From the NCBI GenBank assembly GCA_000437755.1, contig FR900166.1:1-5245 (forward strand): a stretch of 5,245 nucleotides of DNA, read 5' to 3'. The translations under genes were made by a program, and so were the position numbers. Under the pieces are notes generated by a model, which was given only the letters and a program-made list of their open reading frames with translations, ran no database searches and was not told the origin of the DNA. Source of the stretch: Roseburia sp. CAG:303. Its GTDB lineage: Bacteria; Bacillota; Clostridia; Lachnospirales; Lachnospiraceae. Numbering within the stretch: the first letter of the stretch is position 1; every line of letters starts with the position of its first letter. Of the stretch, positions 1 through 5,245 are shown piece after piece.

Positions 1-532
1 TCTTTTCCTTATACTGCCGCTTTGACACCAATGCATCAAAAACGTCTGCAACTGCCATAATTCGTGCTTCCAGCGGTATCTGAAGTCCTTTTAATCCATC
101 CGGATAACCGGAACCGTTCCATTTTTCATGATGATATGACGCCATATTTGCCGCAATTTCAACAAAACGTCTGTCCGCCAGCCGTCCCATATTTTCACGG
201 ATTAATCTTCCGCCCTCCGCGGAATGGTGTTTCATAATATCATATTCTTCCTGCGTAAGGCTTGCCGGTTTCTGCAGAATAATATCTGTAATCGTAATCT
301 TCCCTATATCGTGCAGAGGAGCTGCATTCCGGATATATTCCGTGGTAACAGAGTCCAGTTCCTCTTTATAAATTCCCTTTTCCACAAGTCTGTTTAACAG
401 CATATTAACGTAAATACTTGCCCGTTTTACATGTTCTCCTGTCGTTCCGTCCCTTCCTTCGATCAGATTCGCCATCATCATAATAATATCTGCCTGCATG
501 GCAGTCACCCGCTGAAGTGTTTCATGTTTCAC
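1..532 (-). CDS. HD-GYP domain protein, putative c-di-GMP phosphodiesterase (3' end outside window)
   Basis: I translated 177 codons from a GTG at 532; the frame is open to the window edge, so the C-terminus is missing. HD-GYP signatures are all visible: E25 and H34 in the helix EGRDGTTGEHVKR, the HD dyad H74-D75 in APLHDIGK, H102 in KHHSAEGG, then YHHEKWNGSGYPDGL (H134, H135, GYP 142-144) and DVFDAL (D163). In this family these residues bind a two- or three-metal centre and hydrolyse cyclic-di-GMP to pGpG or GMP; activity here is inferred. GTG is preferred because GGGAGGG lies 7 nt upstream. An in-frame ATG at 553 would add only seven residues and has no comparable site, and a stop at 569-571 closes the frame. 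No receiver, PAS or membrane domain precedes the catalytic part, unlike RpfG-type proteins, so it is either a compact stand-alone form or an N-terminal truncation. The cytoplasm is the likely location. Confidence 0.9.
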   Translation of the reverse strand, partial: MKHETLQRVTAMQADIIMMMANLIEGRDGTTGEHVKRASIYVNMLLNRLVEKGIYKEELDSVTTEYIRNAAPLHDIGKITITDIILQKPASLTQEEYDIMKHHSAEGGRLIRENMGRLADRRFVEIAANMASYHHEKWNGSGYPDGLKGLQIPLEARIMAVADVFDALVSKRQYKEK

Positions 533-539
533 TGATTTT

Positions 540-546
540 CCCTCCC
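540..546 (-). promoter_or_regulatory. Ribosome binding site deciding the GTG start of the HD-GYP gene
   Basis: On the minus strand GGGAGGG is followed by 7 nt and then GTG at 532. The in-frame ATG at 553 lies upstream of this site and so cannot use it, which makes GTG the better start. Confidence 0.75.
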
Positions 547-622
547 AAAACATTTTCTTATCTAAAAGTCAGTAATGCCTGCAATCCGTCCGATATTACG
601 AAACGAATTACAAGCATTACAT

Positions 623-651
623 AGTTTACCCGATTTTGACATTTTTTACAA
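623..651 (-). promoter_or_regulatory. Possible sigma-A-type promoter for the HD-GYP gene
   Basis: On the minus strand TTGTAA (651-646) and TAAACT (628-623) are separated by 17 bp. Each matches the consensus at 4 of 6 positions. The predicted start near 616 gives a leader of about 84 nt. This is the weakest promoter call in the window, and the AT-rich surroundings could produce it by chance. Confidence 0.35.
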
Positions 652-668
652 GGGAAGAGGAGAATTTT

Positions 669-917
669 TTAACTCTTCTCAAGTCTTTTTTTCTGTATTT
701 TATCTGTCCGGTTCATCCGCTGATTCTCCATCCGGAACATAACATCCGTTACTGCCATGGTTGACCTTCTATGCGAAACAAGAACAACAGTTCTTTTTTT
801 CCTTTCCTCATCGAGTGATTTCAGAATAATACCTTCGTTCAGACTGTCGAGATTACTGGTCGGCTCATCGAGCAGCATAAGCGGAGCTTCATGAAGAATG
901 GAAATCAGATTTCCCTT
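669..917 (-). pseudogene. C-terminal remnant of an ABC exporter ATP-binding subunit (CydC/D-like)
   Basis: The frame is open from just after a TAA at 918-920 to a TAA at 669-671, 82 codons. It encodes the second half of an ABC nucleotide-binding domain: an eroded helix ISILHEAPL, Walker B LMLLDEP with the catalytic glutamate, the D-loop TSNLDSLNE, and the H-loop strand VVLVSHRRST with its histidine. It ends in FRMENQRM plus a basic tail. The Walker A, Q-loop, LSGGQ signature and whole membrane domain (roughly 450-500 residues in this family) are absent. The first in-frame ATG (878) lies just before Walker B and has no ribosome binding site. The wording (EPTSNLDSLNE, VSHRRSTM) recalls the fused permease-ATPase exporters annotated as CydC-like or amino-acid/thiol exporters in Clostridia; that subfamily is a guess. 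The homologous part breaks off about 20-30 bp from the glgX terminator, which suggests deletion or rearrangement. A functional peptide is unlikely. Confidence 0.8.
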
Positions 918-928
918 TTACGGATATG

Positions 929-966
929 AAAAACCGGACTTCTATACTCATAAAAGTCCGGTTTTT
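929..966 (-). terminator. Intrinsic terminator of glgX (may also work on the plus strand)
   Basis: A perfect 13-bp stem (929-941 with 954-966) encloses a 12-nt loop. Its core is AACCGGACTT / AAGTCCGGTT with T runs on both outer sides. It starts 8 bp after the glgX stop codon. The symmetry means it could also stop transcription entering from the left, but no plus-strand gene is seen there. Confidence 0.9.
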
Positions 967-974
967 TCTAAAGT

Positions 975-3110
975 CTATGACTGCGCACAGAATACCATAA
1001 CGGTTCTCGGGGCAATCTTAAATTCTTTTGTATAATGCTTATATTCCAGATCTGTCTGTGAATCGATGGTATTTACCTTCAAAGACCAGTTCATATATTC
1101 CGGCAGTTCCGGAAGTGTAATCGTTAATTCCTCCCAGTAGCTGTTAGATGCAATATAGATAATCTCCGGCCGTTTTCCCGGTACCTGTCCTGCAAACATA
1201 ACACCGACATAGCGATCGTAGGAATTATACTGTTCACACCACGGCTGTACACCATGAAAACTGATATCCGGAAATCCAAGTGTACATTCACTGATATTTT
1301 CACGCAGAATCCGATGTTCTTTTCTGAAACGAATCATAAATTTGAAAAATTCAAATAATTCATGGTTCTTCTCTAACAATGACCAGTCAAGCCAGGAAAT
1401 CTTATTATCCTGACAATACGCATTATTATTTCCAAACTGGGTGTTTCCGAATTCATCCCCTGCAAGGAACATCGGAATCCCACGGCTGCACATCAGTAAT
1501 GTACAGGCATTACGCATCATCTGGAATCTCAGCTTCATGACTTCCGGATCATCGGTGTCACCTTCCACACCACAGTTCCAGCTGTTATTATCATTTGCAC
1601 CATCTGTATTATCCCAGCCATTCTTTTCGTTATGCTTCTTATTATACGAATATAAATCATACAAGGTAAAGCCATCGTGACAGGTAATGAAGTTTACAGA
1701 TGCATTCTTTCTTTCGTTCGGATGATACATATCTACAGACCCTGCAATTCTGAATGCCGCTGCTTTCGCAACTCCCTCATCGCCCTTTAAATGTCTGCGG
1801 ATATCATCCCTGTATTTTCCGTTCCACTCTGCCCAGCGGTTCCAGGAAGGGAAATTTCCAACCTGATACAATCCGCCCGCATCCCATACTTCTGCAATCA
1901 ACTTTACATCGCCGAGAATCGGATCAAATGCCAGCGACTGTAAAAGCGGCGGTTTCTCCATCGGTGCTCCATCCTCGTTTCTTCCCAGAATAGATGCAAG
2001 GTCAAAACGGAATCCGTCCACACGGTATGTCGTTACCCAGTATCTCAGACAGTCCAGTATCATCTGCTGCACGATCGGATGATTACAATTTAAGGTATTG
2101 CCGCATCCGCTGAAATTATAATAATATCCTTCCGGTGTCAGCAGATAATAAATATTATTATCAAATCCCTTAAAGGAGAAAAACGGTCCTTTCTCATTGC
2201 CTTCCGCAGTATGATTAAATACCACATCCAGATATACTTCGATGCCATGCTGTTTAAACAGGCTGATTAATTTCTTTAATTCATTGCCTTCCCTGTTATA
2301 TTCATGACTGGATGCATAGCTTGTATTCGGGGCAAAGAAACTGACCGTATTATATCCCCAGTAGTTATACAGCTTTTCACCATCGACTTCGCGGTAATCA
2401 AGCATCTCATCAAATTCAAAAATCGGCATAAGTTCCACGGCATTTACACCAAGTTCCAACAGGTACGGAAGCTTCTCCGTTAATCCGGCAAATGTTCCCG
2501 GAAATTTAACACCGGAAGAGCTATCTTTTGTAAAACCTCTGACATGCAGTTCATAAATAATCAGATCCTGCGGTGGAATCTGCAGGGAACCACCCATCGT
2601 TTCCCAGTCAAAGTCATCCTTTACCACTCTTGCCTTATAATGCTGTCCGCTCACGGACGGAACACCCCATTTACTCTGACCGGTAACGGCCTTTGCATAA
2701 GGATCCAGCAAATATTTGGTCTTGTCAAAAATCATGCCCTTCGATGGTTCATACGGTCCGTCCACACGAAACGCATATTCAAATTCTTCAATATTAAGCT
2801 TAAATACTATCATGGAATACACATTTCCGATACGGTAATGGTCCGGAAACGGCAAGATAGCATAGGGTCTGTCCTCTCCACGTTTAAACAGCAACAGTTC
2901 GATTCCGGTTGCATTGTGTGAATGTACCGTAAAATTAACACCGCCCGGAATTGCAGTTGCACCGTTAATCTCATAAAATCCGGGACGAACCTCAAATCCA
3001 GCGATTGTATCCATCGGAATCAGATGAATCGAACGTGGCAGTCCGACAACCGGTGCAGCATTGATTCGTTCTCTTTTTTCCGTATCTATCAAATTCGTCT
3101 TCTGTTCCAT
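975..3110 (-). CDS. glgX: Glycogen debranching enzyme, GlgX/isoamylase type (GH13 with CBM48)
   Basis: The 711-residue protein is a cytoplasmic alpha-1,6-glucosidase-type enzyme expected to remove short branches from phosphorylase-trimmed glycogen. After a 40-residue N-terminal extension, a CBM48-like domain (about 44-140, with PGGVNFTVHSHNATGIELLLF and RVDGPYEP) precedes the GH13 barrel. All four GH13 regions are intact: DVVFNH (295-300), GFRFD with nucleophile D370, LIAEVWD with acid/base E407, and NFITCHDG with stabiliser D479. YELHVRGFT near 186 and the MFLAGDEFGNTQFGNNNAYCQDN stretch (547-569) are typical of GlgX/isoamylase, and a beta C-terminal domain follows. No signal peptide is visible, which argues against a secreted pullulanase. 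Its length is slightly above that of E. coli GlgX (657). The ATG is supported by AAGGAG 5 nt upstream. It has its own promoter and terminator. No other glycogen gene is in view, so glycogen versus imported maltodextrin or starch fragments as substrate cannot be decided; the isoamylase/TreX-like alternative is close. Confidence 0.93.
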   Translation of the reverse strand: MEQKTNLIDTEKRERINAAPVVGLPRSIHLIPMDTIAGFEVRPGFYEINGATAIPGGVNFTVHSHNATGIELLLFKRGEDRPYAILPFPDHYRIGNVYSMIVFKLNIEEFEYAFRVDGPYEPSKGMIFDKTKYLLDPYAKAVTGQSKWGVPSVSGQHYKARVVKDDFDWETMGGSLQIPPQDLIIYELHVRGFTKDSSSGVKFPGTFAGLTEKLPYLLELGVNAVELMPIFEFDEMLDYREVDGEKLYNYWGYNTVSFFAPNTSYASSHEYNREGNELKKLISLFKQHGIEVYLDVVFNHTAEGNEKGPFFSFKGFDNNIYYLLTPEGYYYNFSGCGNTLNCNHPIVQQMILDCLRYWVTTYRVDGFRFDLASILGRNEDGAPMEKPPLLQSLAFDPILGDVKLIAEVWDAGGLYQVGNFPSWNRWAEWNGKYRDDIRRHLKGDEGVAKAAAFRIAGSVDMYHPNERKNASVNFITCHDGFTLYDLYSYNKKHNEKNGWDNTDGANDNNSWNCGVEGDTDDPEVMKLRFQMMRNACTLLMCSRGIPMFLAGDEFGNTQFGNNNAYCQDNKISWLDWSLLEKNHELFEFFKFMIRFRKEHRILRENISECTLGFPDISFHGVQPWCEQYNSYDRYVGVMFAGQVPGKRPEIIYIASNSYWEELTITLPELPEYMNWSLKVNTIDSQTDLEYKHYTKEFKIAPRTVMVFCAQS

Positions 3111-3115
3111 AAATA

Positions 3116-3121
3116 CTCCTT
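3116..3121 (-). promoter_or_regulatory. Ribosome binding site of glgX
   Basis: AAGGAG on the minus strand lies 5 nt before the ATG at 3110, within GAAGAAGGAGTATTTATG. It supports the chosen start, which keeps the 40-residue N-terminal extension. Confidence 0.8.
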
Positions 3122-3157
3122 CTTCTGTCCTCTCACAAATGATGTTATTTTAATCTT

Positions 3158-3186
3158 ATTATACTTGATTTTTCTGAAAAAGGCAA
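3158..3186 (-). promoter_or_regulatory. Sigma-A-type promoter of glgX
   Basis: On the minus strand TTGCCT (3186-3181, 4 of 6) and a perfect TATAAT (3163-3158) are spaced 17 bp apart. The predicted start near 3151 gives a leader of about 41 nt. A 12-bp palindrome begins 2 bp upstream of the -35 box. Confidence 0.75.
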
Positions 3187-3188
3187 GG

Positions 3189-3200
3189 ACTTCCGGAAGT
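3189..3200. repeat. Perfect 12-bp palindrome upstream of the glgX -35 box, candidate operator
   Basis: ACTTCCGGAAGT reads the same on both strands. Its centre is at about -43.5 relative to the predicted glgX start, where class II activators often bind, and it also could serve a repressor. It is too short and lacks the loop and T run expected of a terminator. The binding protein is unknown. Confidence 0.45.
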
Positions 3201-3240
3201 ATTCTTATTATTTTGCATAATCTTATCCTGTTTTTTACGT

Positions 3241-3278
3241 AAAAAGAAAACGCAGATTCTACACCGCATTTTCTTTTT
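3241..3278 (-). terminator. Intrinsic terminator of the chemoreceptor gene
   Basis: Arms 3241-3253 and 3266-3278 form a 13-bp stem around a 12-nt loop, 6 bp after the receptor stop codon. In minus-strand RNA one pair is a U-G wobble; in plus-strand RNA the same position is an A-C mismatch, so it fits minus-strand transcription better. The stem is AU-rich, and the T-rich 3' arm itself (TTTTCTTTTT) must serve as the U tract, so termination may be partial. Confidence 0.6.
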
Positions 3279-3284
3279 ATGAAC

Positions 3285-5066
3285 TTATATTTTAAACTGT
3301 TTCATATCTTTGAAAAGCACATCAATATCCTGTGAAAGTTCATTTACCAGTTCAGATGAATGTTTTACGATTTCTTCCAGTTCAGATGACATCTCCGTTG
3401 TTTCTTCAGCCGATGCTGCATTATCCGCCGCAAGCTGCTTTAATGTATCAATACCATCCGTAGCTGCTTTTCTCTGCTTATCAATTAGCTTCATTTTTTC
3501 ATTCATTGTCTGTACAGATGAAATACAGGAATCAAGTAAGGTTTTCAGTTCTTTAAACATATCTCTTGTATTTGCCAGTGCATCTGTCTGTCTGGATGAG
3601 GCACTGCTCATTTCATTCATGATTTCCATGGATTTTTCTGAGTTATTACTCAATTCGCTGATAATAAGATCTATTTCATTTACTGTATCAGCTGATTGCA
3701 CAGCGAGACTTCCTATCTCCTGGGCAACCACTGCAAATCCTCTTCCAGCTTCTCCGGCTCTTGCAGCTTCGATTGAGGCATTCAGGGAAAGCAGATTTGT
3801 CTGTGATGCAATTTCGCTGATTAATGCAGCCGCCTGACTGATTTTTGAAACAGAATCATTTGTCTGTGAAGTCTGGCGATACATTGCATCAATATCCTCC
3901 TTTGTCGCAGAACTTACCTGAATCAGTTCGCTTAATGTCTGCATGGAACGTTCCGAACAGTCCTTCATCATGGATGCATTTGAACTAAGGAAATCCATTT
4001 CGGCTGAAGTCGCCTCTATTCCGGCTCCGATCTCATTCATACTGTCTGATGCATCCGAAGTAGCTGATGCCTGTGAATTTGTATTATCTGATATCTCACC
4101 GATTGCTTTTGAAACATTTCCGATAAAATTATTCATATCTTTAAAATTGTTCTGAAATTCAGTAACGGCATCTTCAAGATGTTCCGTTACCGTACCTATC
4201 TCTGAAACAAGTGAAGCAATCTCTGTCTGTGCCCGGTTTAATGCCTGTGATGTCTGTCCTAGTTCATTTCGGCTCTTATCTTCCAGTTTACTGGTTAGAT
4301 CTCCTTCTGCAATTTTTCCTGCAAAATTTTGTATATCTGTTAAAGGTCTGCATATTTTTATTCCAAAAATTCTGGCTACAATAATTGCCACTACTGCTAT
4401 AGCAATACTTACAGCTATAATAATCAAAATCATAGCATGGTATTTTGCACTGACCTGATTCTCAGAGGCCGCAATCTGTTCGTTCATATCATCAACATAA
4501 TTTCCGGTTGATACTACCCAGTTCCATGGCTTAAAAATCTGTGAATATGCTACCTTAGGAGCAACTGTTTTTCCATCCGATTTTGTATAATAAAATTCAT
4601 TATATCCACAACCTTCGGAACTATTGGCCACTTTCATAATGTTCTGAATAATCCTTGTACCATTCTGATCTTTTATATTATCTCTTTTCGTTCCTTCCTG
4701 TTCTGCCAGAATCGGATGCATAATCAGGGTAGAATCCGTCGCATCTATCCAGAAATAACCATCCTGCTCATCACGATAACGCATATTTCTTACAATTTCA
4801 CAGGCTTCCTTCTTAGCCTCATCCTCTGTAAGTTCTCCCTTTACGGACTTGTCATATTCGGACTGCAATATACTTATAACTGACTGAACCTCAATCTTGA
4901 TCTGCGTATTATAACTTTCCTCCATATCCGCCTGATGGTTTTTGTTTGCAAGAGATGTCATAATTCCAATATTATAAATTGCTATACTCCCGATGACAAC
5001 AGCTGACACAAGTACAAATGCCAGACACATGACTGTCAATGAATTTTTAACACTTTTCCTTCTCAT
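3285..5066 (-). CDS. Methyl-accepting chemotaxis protein with a single Cache sensor domain
   Basis: The 593-residue transmembrane receptor would control CheA through CheW in response to an extracellular ligand. In order: TM1 (about 11-33); an outside sensor (about 40-205) with the sCache_2-like motifs DGYFWIDATDSTLIMHP (102-118) and FKPWNWVVSTGNYVDD (178-193); TM2 (about 211-236); HAMP (about 237-288, beginning ICRPLTDI); and the signalling coiled coil with tip NASIEAARAGEAGRGFAVVAQEI (429-451). About 157 residues follow the tip, close to 22 heptads, which suggests the 44-helix class (inference). ASAEETTEMS near 551-560 resembles a methylation site. No CheR-docking pentapeptide is seen at the C-terminus (ends KQFKI). 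I chose ATG 5066 because GAGGAAGGAG lies just upstream and MRRKSVKNS leads directly into TM1. An in-frame ATG at 5153 would add 29 residues, has no ribosome binding site and would start upstream of the promoter. The ligand is unknown; related Cache domains often bind small organic acids. Confidence 0.95.
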   Translation of the reverse strand: MRRKSVKNSLTVMCLAFVLVSAVVIGSIAIYNIGIMTSLANKNHQADMEESYNTQIKIEVQSVISILQSEYDKSVKGELTEDEAKKEACEIVRNMRYRDEQDGYFWIDATDSTLIMHPILAEQEGTKRDNIKDQNGTRIIQNIMKVANSSEGCGYNEFYYTKSDGKTVAPKVAYSQIFKPWNWVVSTGNYVDDMNEQIAASENQVSAKYHAMILIIIAVSIAIAVVAIIVARIFGIKICRPLTDIQNFAGKIAEGDLTSKLEDKSRNELGQTSQALNRAQTEIASLVSEIGTVTEHLEDAVTEFQNNFKDMNNFIGNVSKAIGEISDNTNSQASATSDASDSMNEIGAGIEATSAEMDFLSSNASMMKDCSERSMQTLSELIQVSSATKEDIDAMYRQTSQTNDSVSKISQAAALISEIASQTNLLSLNASIEAARAGEAGRGFAVVAQEIGSLAVQSADTVNEIDLIISELSNNSEKSMEIMNEMSSASSRQTDALANTRDMFKELKTLLDSCISSVQTMNEKMKLIDKQRKAATDGIDTLKQLAADNAASAEETTEMSSELEEIVKHSSELVNELSQDIDVLFKDMKQFKI

Positions 5067-5075
5067 AATGGCTTT

Positions 5076-5085
5076 CTCCTTCCTC
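5076..5085 (-). promoter_or_regulatory. Ribosome binding site deciding the chemoreceptor start
   Basis: GAGGAAGGAG on the minus strand ends 9 nt before the ATG at 5066. The longer in-frame start at 5153 has no such site. Confidence 0.8.
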
Positions 5086-5115
5086 GGTTGCAAATATTTA
5101 ATTGTATCTTTTTTA

Positions 5116-5144
5116 GTTATATCACTATGTGCAAAAATAGTCAA
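5116..5144 (-). promoter_or_regulatory. Sigma-A-type promoter of the chemoreceptor gene
   Basis: On the minus strand TTGACT (5144-5139, 5 of 6) and TATAAC (5121-5116, 5 of 6) are separated by exactly 17 bp. The predicted start near 5109 gives a leader of about 43 nt. The -35 box lies inside one arm of the 5131-5174 inverted repeat. It does not look like a FliA/sigma-D flagellar promoter. Confidence 0.8.
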
Positions 5145-5174
5145 CATTTTCAAACAAAACGTTGACTATTTTGC
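5131..5174. repeat. Long inverted repeat spanning the chemoreceptor -35 region
   Basis: The left arm GCAAAAATAGTCAAC (5131-5145) and right arm GTTGACTATTTTGC (5161-5174) are complementary except for one extra A in the left arm. They flank a 15-bp spacer. The repeat starts 2 bp after the upstream gene's stop on the minus strand, and its second arm supplies the receptor's TTGACT. It could act as a two-site operator or as a hairpin at the 3' end of the upstream mRNA. No T run follows it on either strand, so a standard terminator is not supported. Confidence 0.7.
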
Positions 5175-5176
5175 GT

Positions 5177-5245
5177 TTATCTGCCAAATACTACAGTTAA
5201 AATAATCGGAAGCAGAACTAAGGTAAATCCTGCCAGCCGCCGGTT
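5177..5245 (-). CDS. C-terminal end of an unidentified membrane protein (5' end outside window)
   Basis: The last 22 codons of a minus-strand frame run from the window edge to a TAA at 5177-5179. The residues LAGFTLVLLPIILTVVFGR are strongly hydrophobic and resemble a terminal transmembrane helix, so a permease or other integral membrane protein is plausible. The fragment is too short to name a family. The call rests on hydrophobicity and on a stop placed directly before an intergenic inverted repeat and promoter; chance reading of the frame cannot be excluded. Confidence 0.5.
   Translation of the reverse strand, partial: NRRLAGFTLVLLPIILTVVFGR

Noticed and set aside
655..678. Short inverted repeat GAAGAG...CTCTTC around the stop of the ABC remnant, a possible terminator
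   Set aside because: The stem is only 6 bp with a 12-nt loop and no T run follows on the minus strand; it is too weak to annotate.
1441..2921. Several plus-strand open frames of 79-125 codons inside glgX
   Set aside because: They lie antisense to a gene with complete GH13 motifs, show no recognisable domain and have no convincing ribosome binding sites.
2922..3242. Plus-strand open frame of 106 codons across the glgX start and promoter region
   Set aside because: It is antisense to the glgX N-terminus and promoter, has no family resemblance and no ribosome binding site.
3310..4155. Plus-strand open frames rich in Ser and Ile inside the chemoreceptor gene, including one of 175 codons
   Set aside because: The low-complexity Ser/Ile-rich composition is the antisense image of the coiled-coil signalling region rather than a real protein.
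5067..5153. Upstream start extending the chemoreceptor by 29 residues
   Set aside because: It has no ribosome binding site, it would start upstream of the predicted transcript start near 5109, and the extra residues would put a non-conserved segment before TM1.
5162..5190. Plus-strand TTGACT in the second arm of the inverted repeat, a possible divergent promoter
   Set aside because: No acceptable -10 hexamer is found 16-19 bp downstream and no plus-strand gene follows within the window.

Overview
The window carries genes on the minus strand only. It looks like a low-to-moderate GC Firmicute, most likely a gut or rumen Clostridia member of the Lachnospiraceae type. The grounds are strong AAGGAG/GGGAGGG ribosome binding sites, TTGACA/TATAAT-type promoters, and protein families (sCache chemoreceptor, isoamylase-type GlgX, compact HD-GYP protein, CydC-like ABC exporter remnant) typical of that group. 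This placement is inference from pattern; no 16S or other marker gene is present.

Layout in the direction of transcription (right to left). (1) 5177-5245: last 22 codons of an unidentified gene with a very hydrophobic C-terminus, probably a membrane protein. (2) 3285-5066: a complete methyl-accepting chemotaxis protein (TM, single Cache sensor, TM, HAMP, MCP signalling hairpin) with its own good promoter. The -35 box of that promoter lies inside a 14/15-bp inverted repeat that begins 2 bp after the preceding gene's stop. A hairpin terminator follows the receptor gene. (3) 975-3110: a complete glycogen debranching enzyme (GlgX/isoamylase type, CBM48 plus GH13) with its own promoter. A perfect 12-bp palindrome sits just upstream of its -35 box, and a strong intrinsic terminator follows its stop codon. 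(4) 669-917: a remnant of an ABC exporter ATPase that keeps only the Walker B to H-loop end. (5) 1-532: the start and most of a compact HD-GYP cyclic-di-GMP phosphodiesterase-type protein that runs off the left edge.

Each intact gene appears to be its own transcription unit, with its own promoter and in two cases a terminator, so this is not one operon. Functionally the neighbourhood combines storage-glucan breakdown (GlgX), chemotaxis input (MCP) and a candidate c-di-GMP turnover enzyme (HD-GYP). A regulatory link between them is not shown by the sequence. I see no CRISPR array, transposase, tRNA, rRNA or recognisable riboswitch, and no clearly new multi-gene system. The points most worth a second look are the two promoter-associated dyads and the decayed ABC gene next to an HD-GYP protein without an input domain. 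No gene-free stretch exceeds 300 bases; the longest is 3111-3284.
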